A DNA stretch of 64,000 nucleotides, from contig NZ_JNYE01000093.1 of NCBI RefSeq assembly GCF_000717185.1, positions 6,844 to 70,843 of the forward strand, written 5' to 3'. The stretch's first letter is position 1, and the number at the start of each line of letters is the position of its first letter. Below are positions 37,835-46,621 of this stretch, in pieces. The DNA is from Kitasatospora phosalacinea. GTDB lineage: Bacteria; Actinomycetota; Actinomycetes; Streptomycetales; Streptomycetaceae. Position numbers and translations under genes: made by a program. Below the pieces are notes generated by a model that was not told the origin of the DNA, made no database searches, and saw only the letters and a program-made list of their open reading frames with translations.

Positions 37835-37872
37835 CGAGGGGCGCGGGGAGATCCCTCTCCTCGCGCCCCTCG
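37835..37872. terminator. Bidirectional terminator between marR and chitinase genes
   Basis: CGAGGGGCGCG (37835-37845) pairs with CGCGCCCCTCG (37862-37872), and the stem can extend inward by about five more pairs. The flanking genes converge. Confidence 0.75.
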
Positions 37873-37904
37873 CGGGGTTCAGCTCAGCCGATCAGTGGAG
37901 TCGA

Positions 37905-39710
37905 TCAGCAGGCGCCGTTGTCGGTCCAGACGCCCCACTGGCCGCTCAGGCTCGGGTCCTCGTTGGTGGTCCACCACTTGTTGGTGTAGTAGTGGCCCTT
38001 CCAGGAGACCTTGGTCGGGGTGGCGTACACGGTGGCGGCGTTCCAGCTCGGGGCACCGGAGCAGGTGCCGGTCGAGGCGGAGGCCGACGCGGAGACCGAG
38101 GCCGACGCGGAGGCCGACGCGGAGGCCGACGCGGACGCGGACGGGCTGGCCGACTGCGAGGCGGAGGCCGAGGCCGACGGGGAGGCCGACTGGGTCGGGG
38201 CGGCCGGGCAGTTCGCGGCGGAGCCGTTGGTGGCGGTCACCGTCTTGTCGAACAGCGCGGTCTGGGTGCCCAGGTCGTACATCGAGAACATGAACGAGCC
38301 GCCGAGGCCGTTGCAGTGCGCGTAGTCGAGCTTGGCCTGGATGGACTGCGCGTTCTCGCCGGACCAGAAGGTGGTGCCGTCGTAGAAGTAGGCGGCCTTC
38401 GCGGCGTCGTCCCAGTAGGTGTAGCTGGGGTTGTCGACGAAGCCGTTCAGCTCCTTGTACATCTTGATGCCGGCGACGCCGCCGGAGTAGGTGCCGCCGG
38501 GGGCCGGGGCGGACGCCTTCTGGAACAGGCCGTGGGTGGTGCCGGCCGAGACGCCGGTCCAGCCGCGGTAGTAGAACGGGACGCCGACGTTGATCTTCTT
38601 CGCCGGGAAGCCGCCGGGGATGCCGTACTGCGGGTCACCCACGGTGTAGGCCTTGACCGCCGCGTCCACCGAGTACTTGCCGTTGCCACCCGGGACGGGG
38701 TTCATCGGGTCGTTCGGGTTGGTGTAGATCGGGGCCTGGTGGTTGGTCGGGCCCTGGGCCTCCCAACCGCCGTGCATGTCGTACGTCATGATGTCCAGGA
38801 AGGTCAGGTACTGACCGATCTTGTCCGTCTCGACGTTCTTGATCTTGTCCTGGCCGGCGCCGACCGCGGCCGCGAGGCCGTAGGTGCGGCCGTCCGCCTT
38901 GGTCTGGGCGTCCAGCTGGCTGCGGAACTCGGCGAGCAGCGCGGTGAAGTTCTGCTTGTCGTTGGGCGAGGCGTGGTTGCCGGTGTGGCCGCCGCCGCCC
39001 GGGTACTCCCAGTCCAGGTCGAAGCCGTCGAAGATGCCGGCCGCGGTGCCCGCGCCGCCGTAGCCGCCCTCGACGGGCAGGTTGCCCTTGATGAACATGT
39101 CGACGCAGGAGGAGACGAACTTCTTGCGCGCGGCGTCGCTGGCCGACACGTCGGAGAAGTACTTCGAGTAGGTCCAGCCGCCGATCGACATCAGGACCTT
39201 GAGGTTCGGGTTCTTCGCCTTCAGCTTCTTCAGCTGGTTGAAGTTGCCGACGATCGGCTGGTTCCAGGTGTCGCCCACGCCGTCGACCGAGATGTCGGCG
39301 CCGAAGCTCTTCTGGTAGTCGGCGAAGGAGTCGCCCGCGCCGTCACCGGCGTTGGGGTCGTCCTCGTTCTGCGACGCGGCCTTGTTGGCCTCGAAGCAGG
39401 TGCCGTTGGTCGGGTGGATGTTCGCGAAGTCGTAGATGATGTAGTCGAGCTTCCCGGCGGCGCCCGTGTCCTGCATCGTCTTGAGGTAGTACGCGTTCGA
39501 GTAGATCGACCACTGGTCGAAGTACGCGACCTTGATGCCGCCGCTGGTGGCCGGGGCGCCCGTCGAGTTGGTCGGCGCGGCCTGGGCGGTGCCGCCGGTC
39601 AGCGCCAGGGTGCCGCCGAGCAGCAGGGAGGCCGCGGTGCCGGCCGCGAGGGCGGCCCAGCTCTTCGGCCGCCGCCGCGCGGGCGACTGGGGGGAAACGG
39701 AACGAAGCAT
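37905..39710 (-). CDS. Secreted GH18 chitinase with C-terminal chitin-binding module
   Basis: 601 residues from ATG 39710. Signal peptide (AALAAGTAASLLLGGTLALTGGTAQA), GH18 catalytic domain from about 50: KVLMSIGGW, the active-site DGFDLDWEYPG (Glu near 235), MTYDMHGGW, and GVPFYYRGW. After about 500 comes a Ser/Ala linker and a CBM5/12-type module (SWNAATVYATP, YTNKWWTTNEDPS). It degrades chitin outside the cell. Two dre-like operators upstream imply control by DasR with GlcN-phosphates as inducers. Confidence 0.93.
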   Translation of the reverse strand: MLRSVSPQSPARRRPKSWAALAAGTAASLLLGGTLALTGGTAQAAPTNSTGAPATSGGIKVAYFDQWSIYSNAYYLKTMQDTGAAGKLDYIIYDFANIHPTNGTCFEANKAASQNEDDPNAGDGAGDSFADYQKSFGADISVDGVGDTWNQPIVGNFNQLKKLKAKNPNLKVLMSIGGWTYSKYFSDVSASDAARKKFVSSCVDMFIKGNLPVEGGYGGAGTAAGIFDGFDLDWEYPGGGGHTGNHASPNDKQNFTALLAEFRSQLDAQTKADGRTYGLAAAVGAGQDKIKNVETDKIGQYLTFLDIMTYDMHGGWEAQGPTNHQAPIYTNPNDPMNPVPGGNGKYSVDAAVKAYTVGDPQYGIPGGFPAKKINVGVPFYYRGWTGVSAGTTHGLFQKASAPAPGGTYSGGVAGIKMYKELNGFVDNPSYTYWDDAAKAAYFYDGTTFWSGENAQSIQAKLDYAHCNGLGGSFMFSMYDLGTQTALFDKTVTATNGSAANCPAAPTQSASPSASASASQSASPSASASASASASASASVSASASASTGTCSGAPSWNAATVYATPTKVSWKGHYYTNKWWTTNEDPSLSGQWGVWTDNGAC

Positions 39711-39844
39711 GGCTGCGAGACTCCTGGTTGTGGGGGTCCTGCCGAGTCCGGGCGCGAAACCGTGCGAGGTGGGGTCGCACGACCTGGACATGACAGGGGA
39801 ATCGAGCGTTGGCCTGCACAAACACCAGGTGCGGGTAAGCCGAA

Positions 39845-39876
39845 CCGGCGCCGGTGGTCTAAACCACCGGCGCCGG
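39845..39876. promoter_or_regulatory. dre: dre-like DasR site inside a 14-bp-arm palindrome
   Basis: TGGTCTAAACCA (39855-39866) differs from the palindromic consensus TGGTCTAGACCA at one base. It is centred in a perfect inverted repeat: 39845-39858 against 39863-39876, loop CTAA. It lies about 135 bp upstream of the chitinase start. Confidence 0.7.
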
Positions 39877-39907
39877 CCCAGGGGCTCCCTGCACCTGTCA
39901 AGTAAAA

Positions 39908-39919
39908 TGGACTAGACCA
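39908..39919. promoter_or_regulatory. dre: Second dre-like DasR site
   Basis: TGGACTAGACCA differs from TGGTCTAGACCA at one base. It lies about 50 bp from the first site, in the A/T-rich promoter stretch upstream of the chitinase gene. Paired sites of this type occur before streptomycete chitinase genes. Confidence 0.65.
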
Positions 39920-39977
39920 ACTCGGCCGTCAAGAGCGGGATCTCACGCTTACGCCACGCTTAAGGTTCGGTGTCCGG

Positions 39978-40496
39978 TCAGTACCGCAGGGCGTTGGCCA
40001 CCACGGGAGTCACCTCGCCCTCCAGCGAACGGTTGCTCTCCGCCGTGGCCTGCGCGGACGCCCCCGCCGCCACCTCCGGCACGTTCACCACCACCGCGTC
40101 GAGCAGGTTCCCCGACCCGTCGTCGAAGTTGACCTGAATCGTGTACTTGCCGGACTGCGAACCGTGGTTGGTGATCTTCAGCGGCACCGACAGCTTCCCG
40201 TCCGAACCGGTGGTGGCGGTGCCGAGCTCCACGTCGTCCTTCGCGTCCAGCCCGCCCTTCACGCTCGCCAGCGCCGAGGACGCGGCGGCCTGCGCCGAGG
40301 CGCCCAGCGAGGCCGCGGCCGAGCCGATCGCCGCCGTGGCCGAGGAGGCCGCCGAGGCCACCGCCGACTTGGCGCCCTCCAGCGCCGAGGACGCCGCCGG
40401 GGACGGCGAGCCGTCCGAGGAGCAGCCCGCCAGGGCCGCGCCGCCCAGCAGGACGGCGGCCGCCCATCCGGCAGCGGCCCGCATCGATCGCTTCAT
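39978..40496 (-). CDS. Ala/Ser-rich lipoprotein
   Basis: 172 residues from ATG. A lipoprotein signal (AAAVLLGGAALAGC, Cys25) is followed by an Ala/Ser-rich helical stalk (SAVASAASSATAAIGSAAASLGA) and a C-terminal beta-sandwich-like domain (LSVPLKITNHGSQSGKYTIQVNFDDGSG) resembling FxLYD/telomeric-domain-like extracellular modules. Function unknown. It lies behind the chitinase regulatory region. Confidence 0.8.
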   Translation of the reverse strand: MKRSMRAAAGWAAAVLLGGAALAGCSSDGSPSPAASSALEGAKSAVASAASSATAAIGSAAASLGASAQAAASSALASVKGGLDAKDDVELGTATTGSDGKLSVPLKITNHGSQSGKYTIQVNFDDGSGNLLDAVVVNVPEVAAGASAQATAESNRSLEGEVTPVVANALRY

Positions 40497-40625
40497 CAGT
40501 GGAGATCCCTTCGCTCGTGAACGTCCGTGGGTGCTCGCAGGAGCCGTGAACAGCCGGCCGGGCCGGGCGGAACGGGGGACGGGCCGGGGCGGGACGGGGG
40601 CGGGGCGGGACGAGGGCGGGCGGGC

Positions 40626-41189
<564 letters not shown>

Positions 41190-41304
41190 GGTGTTGCCCC
41201 TGGTGTGGAAGAGAAGACTTAGCGCCCATCCCATCGCGTGCACCGGCCCCGTTCGACCCGGCGAACCCATCCGGGCGACGCGCGCAAGGAGACTGGAGGA
41301 CCCG

Positions 41305-41622
41305 ATGCCCACCGCACCGCAGCCGCCCGAGTACGTCCTGCACGGCGAGCGGGTCGCCGACGAGCCGTCCTTCTGGGGGGAGCTGGGCCGCGCCGTGCAG
41401 GCCCCCGACGGCTACTACGGCCGCAACCTGGACGCCCTGGCCGACTGCCTGCGCGGCGGCTTCGGGCCCGAGCCGCCGTTCGTGCTGGTCTGGCAGCGGG
41501 CGATGGTCTCCGCGCAGGCCCTGACCCGCCGGGTGACCGGCCCCGACGAGGAGGAGCGCTCCTACTTCGACGCGGTCCTCGACGTGCTGCGCCAGGGTGG
41601 CGTCACCGTTCGGCTGCGCTGA
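41305..41622 (+). CDS. Barstar-like ribonuclease inhibitor
   Basis: 105 residues from ATG 41305 (GGAGGA upstream). The barstar core YYGRNLDALADCLRGGFG and the preceding FWGELGRAVQAPDG are clear; Asp and Asn in this helix contact barnase active sites. No barnase-like RNase lies in the window next to it, so it is an orphan inhibitor or acts on a distant toxin. Confidence 0.87.
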   Translation: MPTAPQPPEYVLHGERVADEPSFWGELGRAVQAPDGYYGRNLDALADCLRGGFGPEPPFVLVWQRAMVSAQALTRRVTGPDEEERSYFDAVLDVLRQGGVTVRLR

Positions 41623-41639
41623 CGGCCCATCATGGGCGC

Positions 41640-42278
41640 ATGTCGGCGATCACCCTGAGCACCGTCTTCGTCACCTTCTTCGCCGTGGTCGGCCCGCCCA
41701 AGGTGCTGCTCGCGTTCGCGCAGCTCAGCCAGAGCCGCACCCCGGCCGAGCTGCGCAAGCTCACCCTGGTGTCCTCGCTGGTCGCGGCCGTGGTCGGCCT
41801 GGTGCTGGCCTACAGCGCGGACTTCACGGCCGCGCTGTTCCACATCTCCGACCAGTCGCTGCAGATCGCCGGCGGGGTGATCTTCTTCATCTACGCGGTG
41901 GCCCTGGTCCTCGGCATCCACCTCGGCGGCAGCAGGGAGGACGCCCACCTCGCCAACCCGCTGGCCGACGGCATCCGCGAACTGCTGCTGCCGTACGTGG
42001 CCAGCCCGCTGGCGATCACCGCCCTGCTGGTCGAGTCGCTGACCCGGGACACCCTGGGCTGGCACTCCACCGTCGCCGCCATGTACGTGGCGGTGATCGC
42101 GGTGGACTGCCTGTGCGTCCTGCTGCTGGCCCCCCTGCTGCGGGCCAGCCGCCGCACCTCGCTGGAGGTCCTGTCCCGGCTGCTGGGCCTGCTGCTGGCG
42201 GCGGTCGGCGTGGAGATGGTGCTGTACGGGCTGGAGAGCCTGGGCGTGCACCTGGCCGAGTCGAAGAACGGCCACTGA
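41640..42278 (+). CDS. MarC-family integral membrane protein
   Basis: 212 residues from ATG 41640. Six helices, with TFFAVVGPPKVLLAFAQLSQ near the N-terminus and ANPLADGIRELLLPYVASPLAITALL in the middle, as in MarC/UPF0056 proteins. The role is unknown; the historical link to multidrug resistance has not held up. It is convergent with the Lrp gene, one base apart. Confidence 0.87.
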   Translation: MSAITLSTVFVTFFAVVGPPKVLLAFAQLSQSRTPAELRKLTLVSSLVAAVVGLVLAYSADFTAALFHISDQSLQIAGGVIFFIYAVALVLGIHLGGSREDAHLANPLADGIRELLLPYVASPLAITALLVESLTRDTLGWHSTVAAMYVAVIAVDCLCVLLLAPLLRASRRTSLEVLSRLLGLLLAAVGVEMVLYGLESLGVHLAESKNGH

Positions 42279-42710
42279 TCAGGGGCTGAGCGGCCGCCAG
42301 GGCACCGGGCTGGACAGGATCATCGAGCTGGTCGGCTGCCCGTAGCCGCCGAGCCGGTCGGTCAGCCGCTCGAAGGCGGGCATGTCCGGCACCCCGACCA
42401 GCAGCACGCAGCACGCCCCGCCGGTGACCCGGTGCAGTTGGAACACCTCCGGCCAGGCGGCCACCTCCGGGTCGCGCAGCAGGCAGCGCACCCCGTAGCA
42501 CTCCACCGTGACCAGCGCCATCACCGCCGCCCCGGCCTTCGCCGGGGCCAGGTGGGCGTGGTAGCCGGTGATCACGCCGTCCGCCTCCAGCCGTCGCACC
42601 CGCTCCGCGACGGCCGGCGGGGAGAGGTTCACCCGGCGCGACAGCTCGTTGTACGACAGCCGCGCGTCGGCCTGCAGTTCGGCCAGCAGCAGGCGGTCCA
42701 CCGCGTCCAC
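42279..42710 (-). CDS. Lrp/AsnC-family regulator, probable kynurenine-operon regulator
   Basis: 143 residues from GTG 42710, chosen because AAGGAG precedes it by six bases. N-terminal HTH (LLLAELQADARLSYNELSRRVNLSPPAVAERVRRLEADGVITGY) and a RAM-type effector domain. It is divergent from tryptophan dioxygenase and kynureninase genes, the arrangement of KynR-type regulators that respond to kynurenine. Confidence 0.87.
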   Translation of the reverse strand: MDAVDRLLLAELQADARLSYNELSRRVNLSPPAVAERVRRLEADGVITGYHAHLAPAKAGAAVMALVTVECYGVRCLLRDPEVAAWPEVFQLHRVTGGACCVLLVGVPDMPAFERLTDRLGGYGQPTSSMILSSPVPWRPLSP

Positions 42711-42875
42711 GGCGGCTCCTTCACGATCGTCAGGCGATCGGGGCCGAACGCCTCGCGAACGAAAGGCGGGTGCCCCCATCCGGGCTACGACGCCCATTCA
42801 AGAGCAGGGCGCCGCGCCGCACAATGGTGTCCGCCCGCCGCACCCCGGGCGGGCGGACCCGAGGAGGTACCGGCC

Positions 42876-43703
42876 ATGACCGGCCAGACCCACCGACCCC
42901 ACCTGCGGTTCGACCCCGAGCAGAGCCCCGGCGCGGCCACCCCGTACGCCCGGTACGTGCACCTGGCCGAGCTGCACGCGCTGCAGCGGCCGCGCAGCGA
43001 GGAGCCCGCGGAGTACTCGTTCATCGTCACCACCCAGGTGATGGAGCTGCTGTTCGACCTGCTGCACCACGACTGGACCGCCGCCCGCACCGCCCTGCGC
43101 GCCGACGACCTGGACGCCGCGCTGGCCGCGCTGCGCCGCGGGCAGCACACCCAGGACGTGCTGACCGGCTCCTGGGACCTGCTGGCCACCATGACGCCCG
43201 CCGAGTTCGGCGCCTTCCGCCCGGCCCTGGGCGAGGCGTCCGGCTTCCAGTCCTCGGCCTTCCTGCGGCTGGAGTTCCTGCTCGGCAACCGCAGCGAGGG
43301 CCTGCTGGAGATGTACCGGGACTCCCCCGCCGAGTACGACGAGCTGTTCGCCGCGCTGCGCACCCCCGGCCTGTACGACGAGGCGCTGGCCGTGCTGGCC
43401 CGGCGCGGCCTGGCGGTGCCCGCGAAGCCGGTCACCGCCAGGCACCGGCACGACGAGGCGGTCGAGGCCGCCTGGCGGGCCGTCTACACCGATCCGCAGC
43501 TGGCCGACCTGGTGCGGCTGGGCGAGGCCCTGCTGGACACCGCCGAGCGCGTCACCCGCTGGCGCCAGCGCCACTACTCCGCCGTCAAGCGCACCATGGG
43601 CGGCAAGCCCGGCACCGGCGGCTCCAGCGGCCTGAGCTGGCTGAAGCAGTCCGCCGACCAGGACGTCTTCCCCGAACTGTGGGCCGTCCGCAACGACCTC
43701 TGA
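42876..43703 (+). CDS. kynA: Tryptophan 2,3-dioxygenase
   Basis: 275 residues from ATG (GAGGAGG upstream). Family stretches are present: LAELHALQ, YSFIVTTQVMELLFDLLHHDW, SGFQSSAFLRLEFLLGN (substrate-binding Arg) and LGLAEALLD-like helices, with RWRQRHYSAVKRTMGGKPGTGGSSGLSWLK, the conserved loop before the C-terminus. A heme enzyme converting L-tryptophan to N-formylkynurenine. Followed after 19 bp by kynureninase; no formamidase gene is adjacent. Confidence 0.95.
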   Translation: MTGQTHRPHLRFDPEQSPGAATPYARYVHLAELHALQRPRSEEPAEYSFIVTTQVMELLFDLLHHDWTAARTALRADDLDAALAALRRGQHTQDVLTGSWDLLATMTPAEFGAFRPALGEASGFQSSAFLRLEFLLGNRSEGLLEMYRDSPAEYDELFAALRTPGLYDEALAVLARRGLAVPAKPVTARHRHDEAVEAAWRAVYTDPQLADLVRLGEALLDTAERVTRWRQRHYSAVKRTMGGKPGTGGSSGLSWLKQSADQDVFPELWAVRNDL

Positions 43704-43722
43704 GCACCCCGGGAGCAATGCC

Positions 43723-44952
43723 GTGACCCCCACCCGCGAGCAGTGCGCGGCCCGCGACGCCGCCGATCCGCTGCACGCCCTGCGCGCCGAGTTCGACCTC
43801 CCCGCCGGGGTGCTCTACCTCGACGGCAACTCGCTGGGCGCGCTGCCCCGCCGCACCCCCGGCCACCTGGCGAGGGTGGTGGCCGACGAGTGGGGCACCG
43901 GGCTGATCCGCTCCTGGAACGAGGCCGGCTGGTTCCACCAGCCCGGTCGGCTCGGCGACCGGCTCGGCGCCCACCTGCTCGGCGCCGCGCCCGGGCAGGT
44001 GGTGGTCTGCGACTCCACCTCGGTCAACCTGTTCAAGGTGCTGGGCGCGGCCCTGCGGCTGCGCCCGGGCCGCCCGGCGCTGCTCGCCGAGCGGCACGCC
44101 TTCCCCACCGACCTGTACATCGCCGACGGCCTGAGCGCCCTGCACCCCGGCGCCCGGCCGGTGCTGCTGGACTCCGCCGCCCAGCTGGACGCCGTGCTGG
44201 ACTCCGAGGCCGCCGTGGTGCTGCTCTCGCACGTCGACTACCGCACCGGCGAGCTGCTCGACATGGCGGCCGTCACCGAGCGGATCCACGCCGCCGGGGC
44301 GCTCGCCGTCTGGGACCTGTGCCACACCGCGGGCGCGCTGCCGGTCGAACTGGACGCGGCGGGCGCCGACTTCGCCGTCGGCTGCGGCTACAAGTACCTC
44401 AACGGCGGCCCGGGCGCGCCCGCCTTCCTGTACGCCGCGGCCCGCCACCAGGCGGACGCCCGGCAGCCGCTGACCGGCTGGTTCGGGCACGCCCGGCAGT
44501 TCGACTTCGAGCCCGGCTACCGGCCCGCCGAGGGCGTCACCCGCTTCCTGACCGGCACCCCGCCGATCCTCGGCCTGGCCGCGCTGGAGGCCGCGCTGGA
44601 GGTCTGGGAGCTGGCCGACCCGGCCGCCGTCCGCGCCAAGAGCCTCGAACTGTCCGACCTGTTCCTGGAGCTGACCGCCGACCTGGACGTCGAACCGGTC
44701 ACCCCGCGGGAGCACGCCCGGCGCGGCAGCCAGGTCGCGCTGCGGCACCCCGGCGGCTACGCGGTGGTCCAGGCGCTGATCGCCCGCGGCGTGGTCGGCG
44801 ACTTCCGCGCCCCCGACCTGATGCGCTTCGGCTTCACCCCGCTCTACCTCTCCCGCACCGACGTGCACGACGCCGCGGCCGCGCTGCGCGAGGTGCTGGC
44901 GAGCGGCGAGTGGCGCGCGGAGCGCTTCGCCCGCCGCGGCGAGGTCACCTGA
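43723..44952 (+). CDS. kynU: Kynureninase
   Basis: 409 residues from GTG, GGGAGCA upstream. PLP-dependent fold type I: YLDGNSLGALPR, WGTGLIRSWNEAGW, HAFPTDLYIADGL, VDYRTGELLDM, WDLCHTAGALP and the Schiff-base Lys224 in GCGYKYLNGGPGAP. It releases anthranilate and alanine from kynurenine. With the dioxygenase it supplies anthranilate for catabolism or for secondary metabolism. Confidence 0.95.
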   Translation: MTPTREQCAARDAADPLHALRAEFDLPAGVLYLDGNSLGALPRRTPGHLARVVADEWGTGLIRSWNEAGWFHQPGRLGDRLGAHLLGAAPGQVVVCDSTSVNLFKVLGAALRLRPGRPALLAERHAFPTDLYIADGLSALHPGARPVLLDSAAQLDAVLDSEAAVVLLSHVDYRTGELLDMAAVTERIHAAGALAVWDLCHTAGALPVELDAAGADFAVGCGYKYLNGGPGAPAFLYAAARHQADARQPLTGWFGHARQFDFEPGYRPAEGVTRFLTGTPPILGLAALEAALEVWELADPAAVRAKSLELSDLFLELTADLDVEPVTPREHARRGSQVALRHPGGYAVVQALIARGVVGDFRAPDLMRFGFTPLYLSRTDVHDAAAALREVLASGEWRAERFARRGEVT

Positions 44953-44970
44953 CGGCCCGTCCGCGCACGC

Positions 44971-45008
44971 CGGGACGGCCGGAGCCCCGCGGGGCTCCGG
45001 CCGTCCCG
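44971..45008. terminator. 38-bp perfect palindrome, bidirectional terminator
   Basis: Positions 44971-45008 form an uninterrupted palindrome centred on GC, arms beginning CGGGACGGCCGGAGCCCC. It lies between the convergent kynU and surface-protein genes, so it should terminate both. Confidence 0.85.
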
Positions 45009-45023
45009 GTTCCTGCCGTGCGG

Positions 45024-46436
45024 CTAGCTGTGGCGACCCCGGTTGCGGCGGGCCAGCGCGATCACGGCGCCGCCCAGGCCCAGCAGCACCGCGGCGGCCC
45101 CGGCCGCCGGGGCGACCAGGTCACCGCCGCCGGTGTCCGGCAGCGGGTGCGGCGGGCGGGTCCTGCTGCCGGTCGGCTCGGGCGTGCTCTGGCTCGGCGA
45201 CGGCTCGGGGGTGGTCTGGCTCGGCGACGGCTCCGGCGTGGTCTCGCTCGGCGACGGGGACGGGCTGTCCGACGGCGAAGGGCTCGGGCTGTCCGACGGG
45301 CTGGGGCTCGGGGACGGGGACGGGGACGGGGACGGGGACGGCGACGGGCTCTCGCCGCAGACCGGCAGGTCGCCGTTGAACGGGTAGTTGTGGATCTCGG
45401 TGCCCGCGCTGCCCTGCTGCAGCAGGTTGCCCGCCAGGTAGGCGCGGCCGTTGGTGCCGGGGTTGGACAGGGTGGTGTTGCTCGCCGGGTTGCCGGTCAT
45501 GATCGAGCCCTGCCACTGGGCGGTGCCGATCACCGACACGTTCGTCGCGGTCGGGAAGTTCCACATCAGGTTCGGCCGCAGCACCGTCAGCGGGTCGTCG
45601 ACCGCGCCGGTGCCGCTGCTGGTGTTGACCGTGACGTCGCTGCCCGTCATGTTGACGATCACCGTGGCGCCGGTCGGGATGCCGGCGAACGAGATCTGCC
45701 GGATGCCGCCGTCCGTGCCGATGTTCTGGCCGTAGTTGAACACCTGCCGGGCGCTGGTGCCGTCGCCGGTGAAGGTGACCGTGGTGCCGTCGTCCACCAC
45801 CGTGCCGGTGGCCGTCTGCTGGGCCATGCAGGCGGAGTCGTTCTCGATGACCGTCCGCAGCGGCTCGAACTGGTCGATCCGGGTCGGGTCCTGGATCGCC
45901 TGGCCGGTCGGGGTGATGTCGTAGGCGCCGGTCAGCGTGGTGCCGTAGACCAGGTTGCCCCACAGCGCCGCGGGCGGGTTGGCGAAGAAGTCGGTGCCGC
46001 CGATGAACAGCCGGCTGGGGTTCTCCTGCGAGTTGTCCATGGCGACCGAGCCGCCCACCGTGACGTGGTCCGAGCCGTTCGGCGGGGTGACCATCGAGCC
46101 GACGCCCACCACGCCCATGTTGAACGCGCCGCCGATGGCCTTGTTGATGTCGAGGTTGCCGAGGATCGCGATCTTGCCCTCGGCCTCGGCCGCGTTCTGC
46201 CGCACGAGGTAGTTGCCGCCGACGAAGATGTTGAGCGAGGCGTCCGCCCCGTTGAAGGGGCCGGTGTGCGGCGGGTCCCACTGGCTCGGGCAGCTCGGGC
46301 CCGAGCACGGGCCCAGCGGCGGTGCCATCTGGTCGGCCTGGCCGACCGCGGCCATGGTGATCAGCGGAGCGGCGGCGAGTGCCGCCACCACCGCGAAGCG
46401 GAGCAGTGGGTTCTTGCCACGGACGCCGTGTCGCAC
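45024..46436 (-). CDS. Choice-of-anchor A surface protein with LPDTG sorting signal
   Basis: 470 residues from GTG 46436 (GAGGGG six bases upstream; another GTG at 46442 is too close to it). Signal peptide (LRFAVVAALAAAPLITMAAVGQA), then a choice-of-anchor A domain (ASLNIFVGGNYLVRQNAAEAEGKIAILGNLDI, MWNFPTATNVSVIG, WQGSIMTGNPASN). From about 350 there is a Ser/Pro spacer with SPSPSPS and TTPEPSPSQ repeats, then LPDTGGG, a hydrophobic helix and RRNRGRHS. This should be linked to the wall by a sortase; the class F sortase at 51 kb is the only one in the window. Confidence 0.87.
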   Translation of the reverse strand: MRHGVRGKNPLLRFAVVAALAAAPLITMAAVGQADQMAPPLGPCSGPSCPSQWDPPHTGPFNGADASLNIFVGGNYLVRQNAAEAEGKIAILGNLDINKAIGGAFNMGVVGVGSMVTPPNGSDHVTVGGSVAMDNSQENPSRLFIGGTDFFANPPAALWGNLVYGTTLTGAYDITPTGQAIQDPTRIDQFEPLRTVIENDSACMAQQTATGTVVDDGTTVTFTGDGTSARQVFNYGQNIGTDGGIRQISFAGIPTGATVIVNMTGSDVTVNTSSGTGAVDDPLTVLRPNLMWNFPTATNVSVIGTAQWQGSIMTGNPASNTTLSNPGTNGRAYLAGNLLQQGSAGTEIHNYPFNGDLPVCGESPSPSPSPSPSPSPSPSPSDSPSPSPSDSPSPSPSETTPEPSPSQTTPEPSPSQSTPEPTGSRTRPPHPLPDTGGGDLVAPAAGAAAVLLGLGGAVIALARRNRGRHS

Positions 46437-46621
46437 GGACACCCCTCTCGTTGACGGTGGGTCAGCAGGCAGTAGACCCGGCCAGCAAAGAGGAGGCGCC
46501 GCGCCGCCCCGCCCAGGGGGACACCGACGCGCTGAAACAATCATTCGAACGGACTATGACGGACTATTTTGGTTCAGCAGTCGTGGAGCCCGTCGCCGGG
46601 CCCGTCCGGAAAGGGAGAACC
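46437..46621. promoter_or_regulatory. Divergent promoter region, A/T-rich around 46535-46580
   Basis: 185 bp between the leftward surface protein and the rightward phosphopantetheinyl transferase. The stretch GAAACAATCATTCGAACGGACTATGACGGACTATTTTGG contains a short direct repeat GGACTAT. Probably the promoter of the transferase. Confidence 0.45.
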
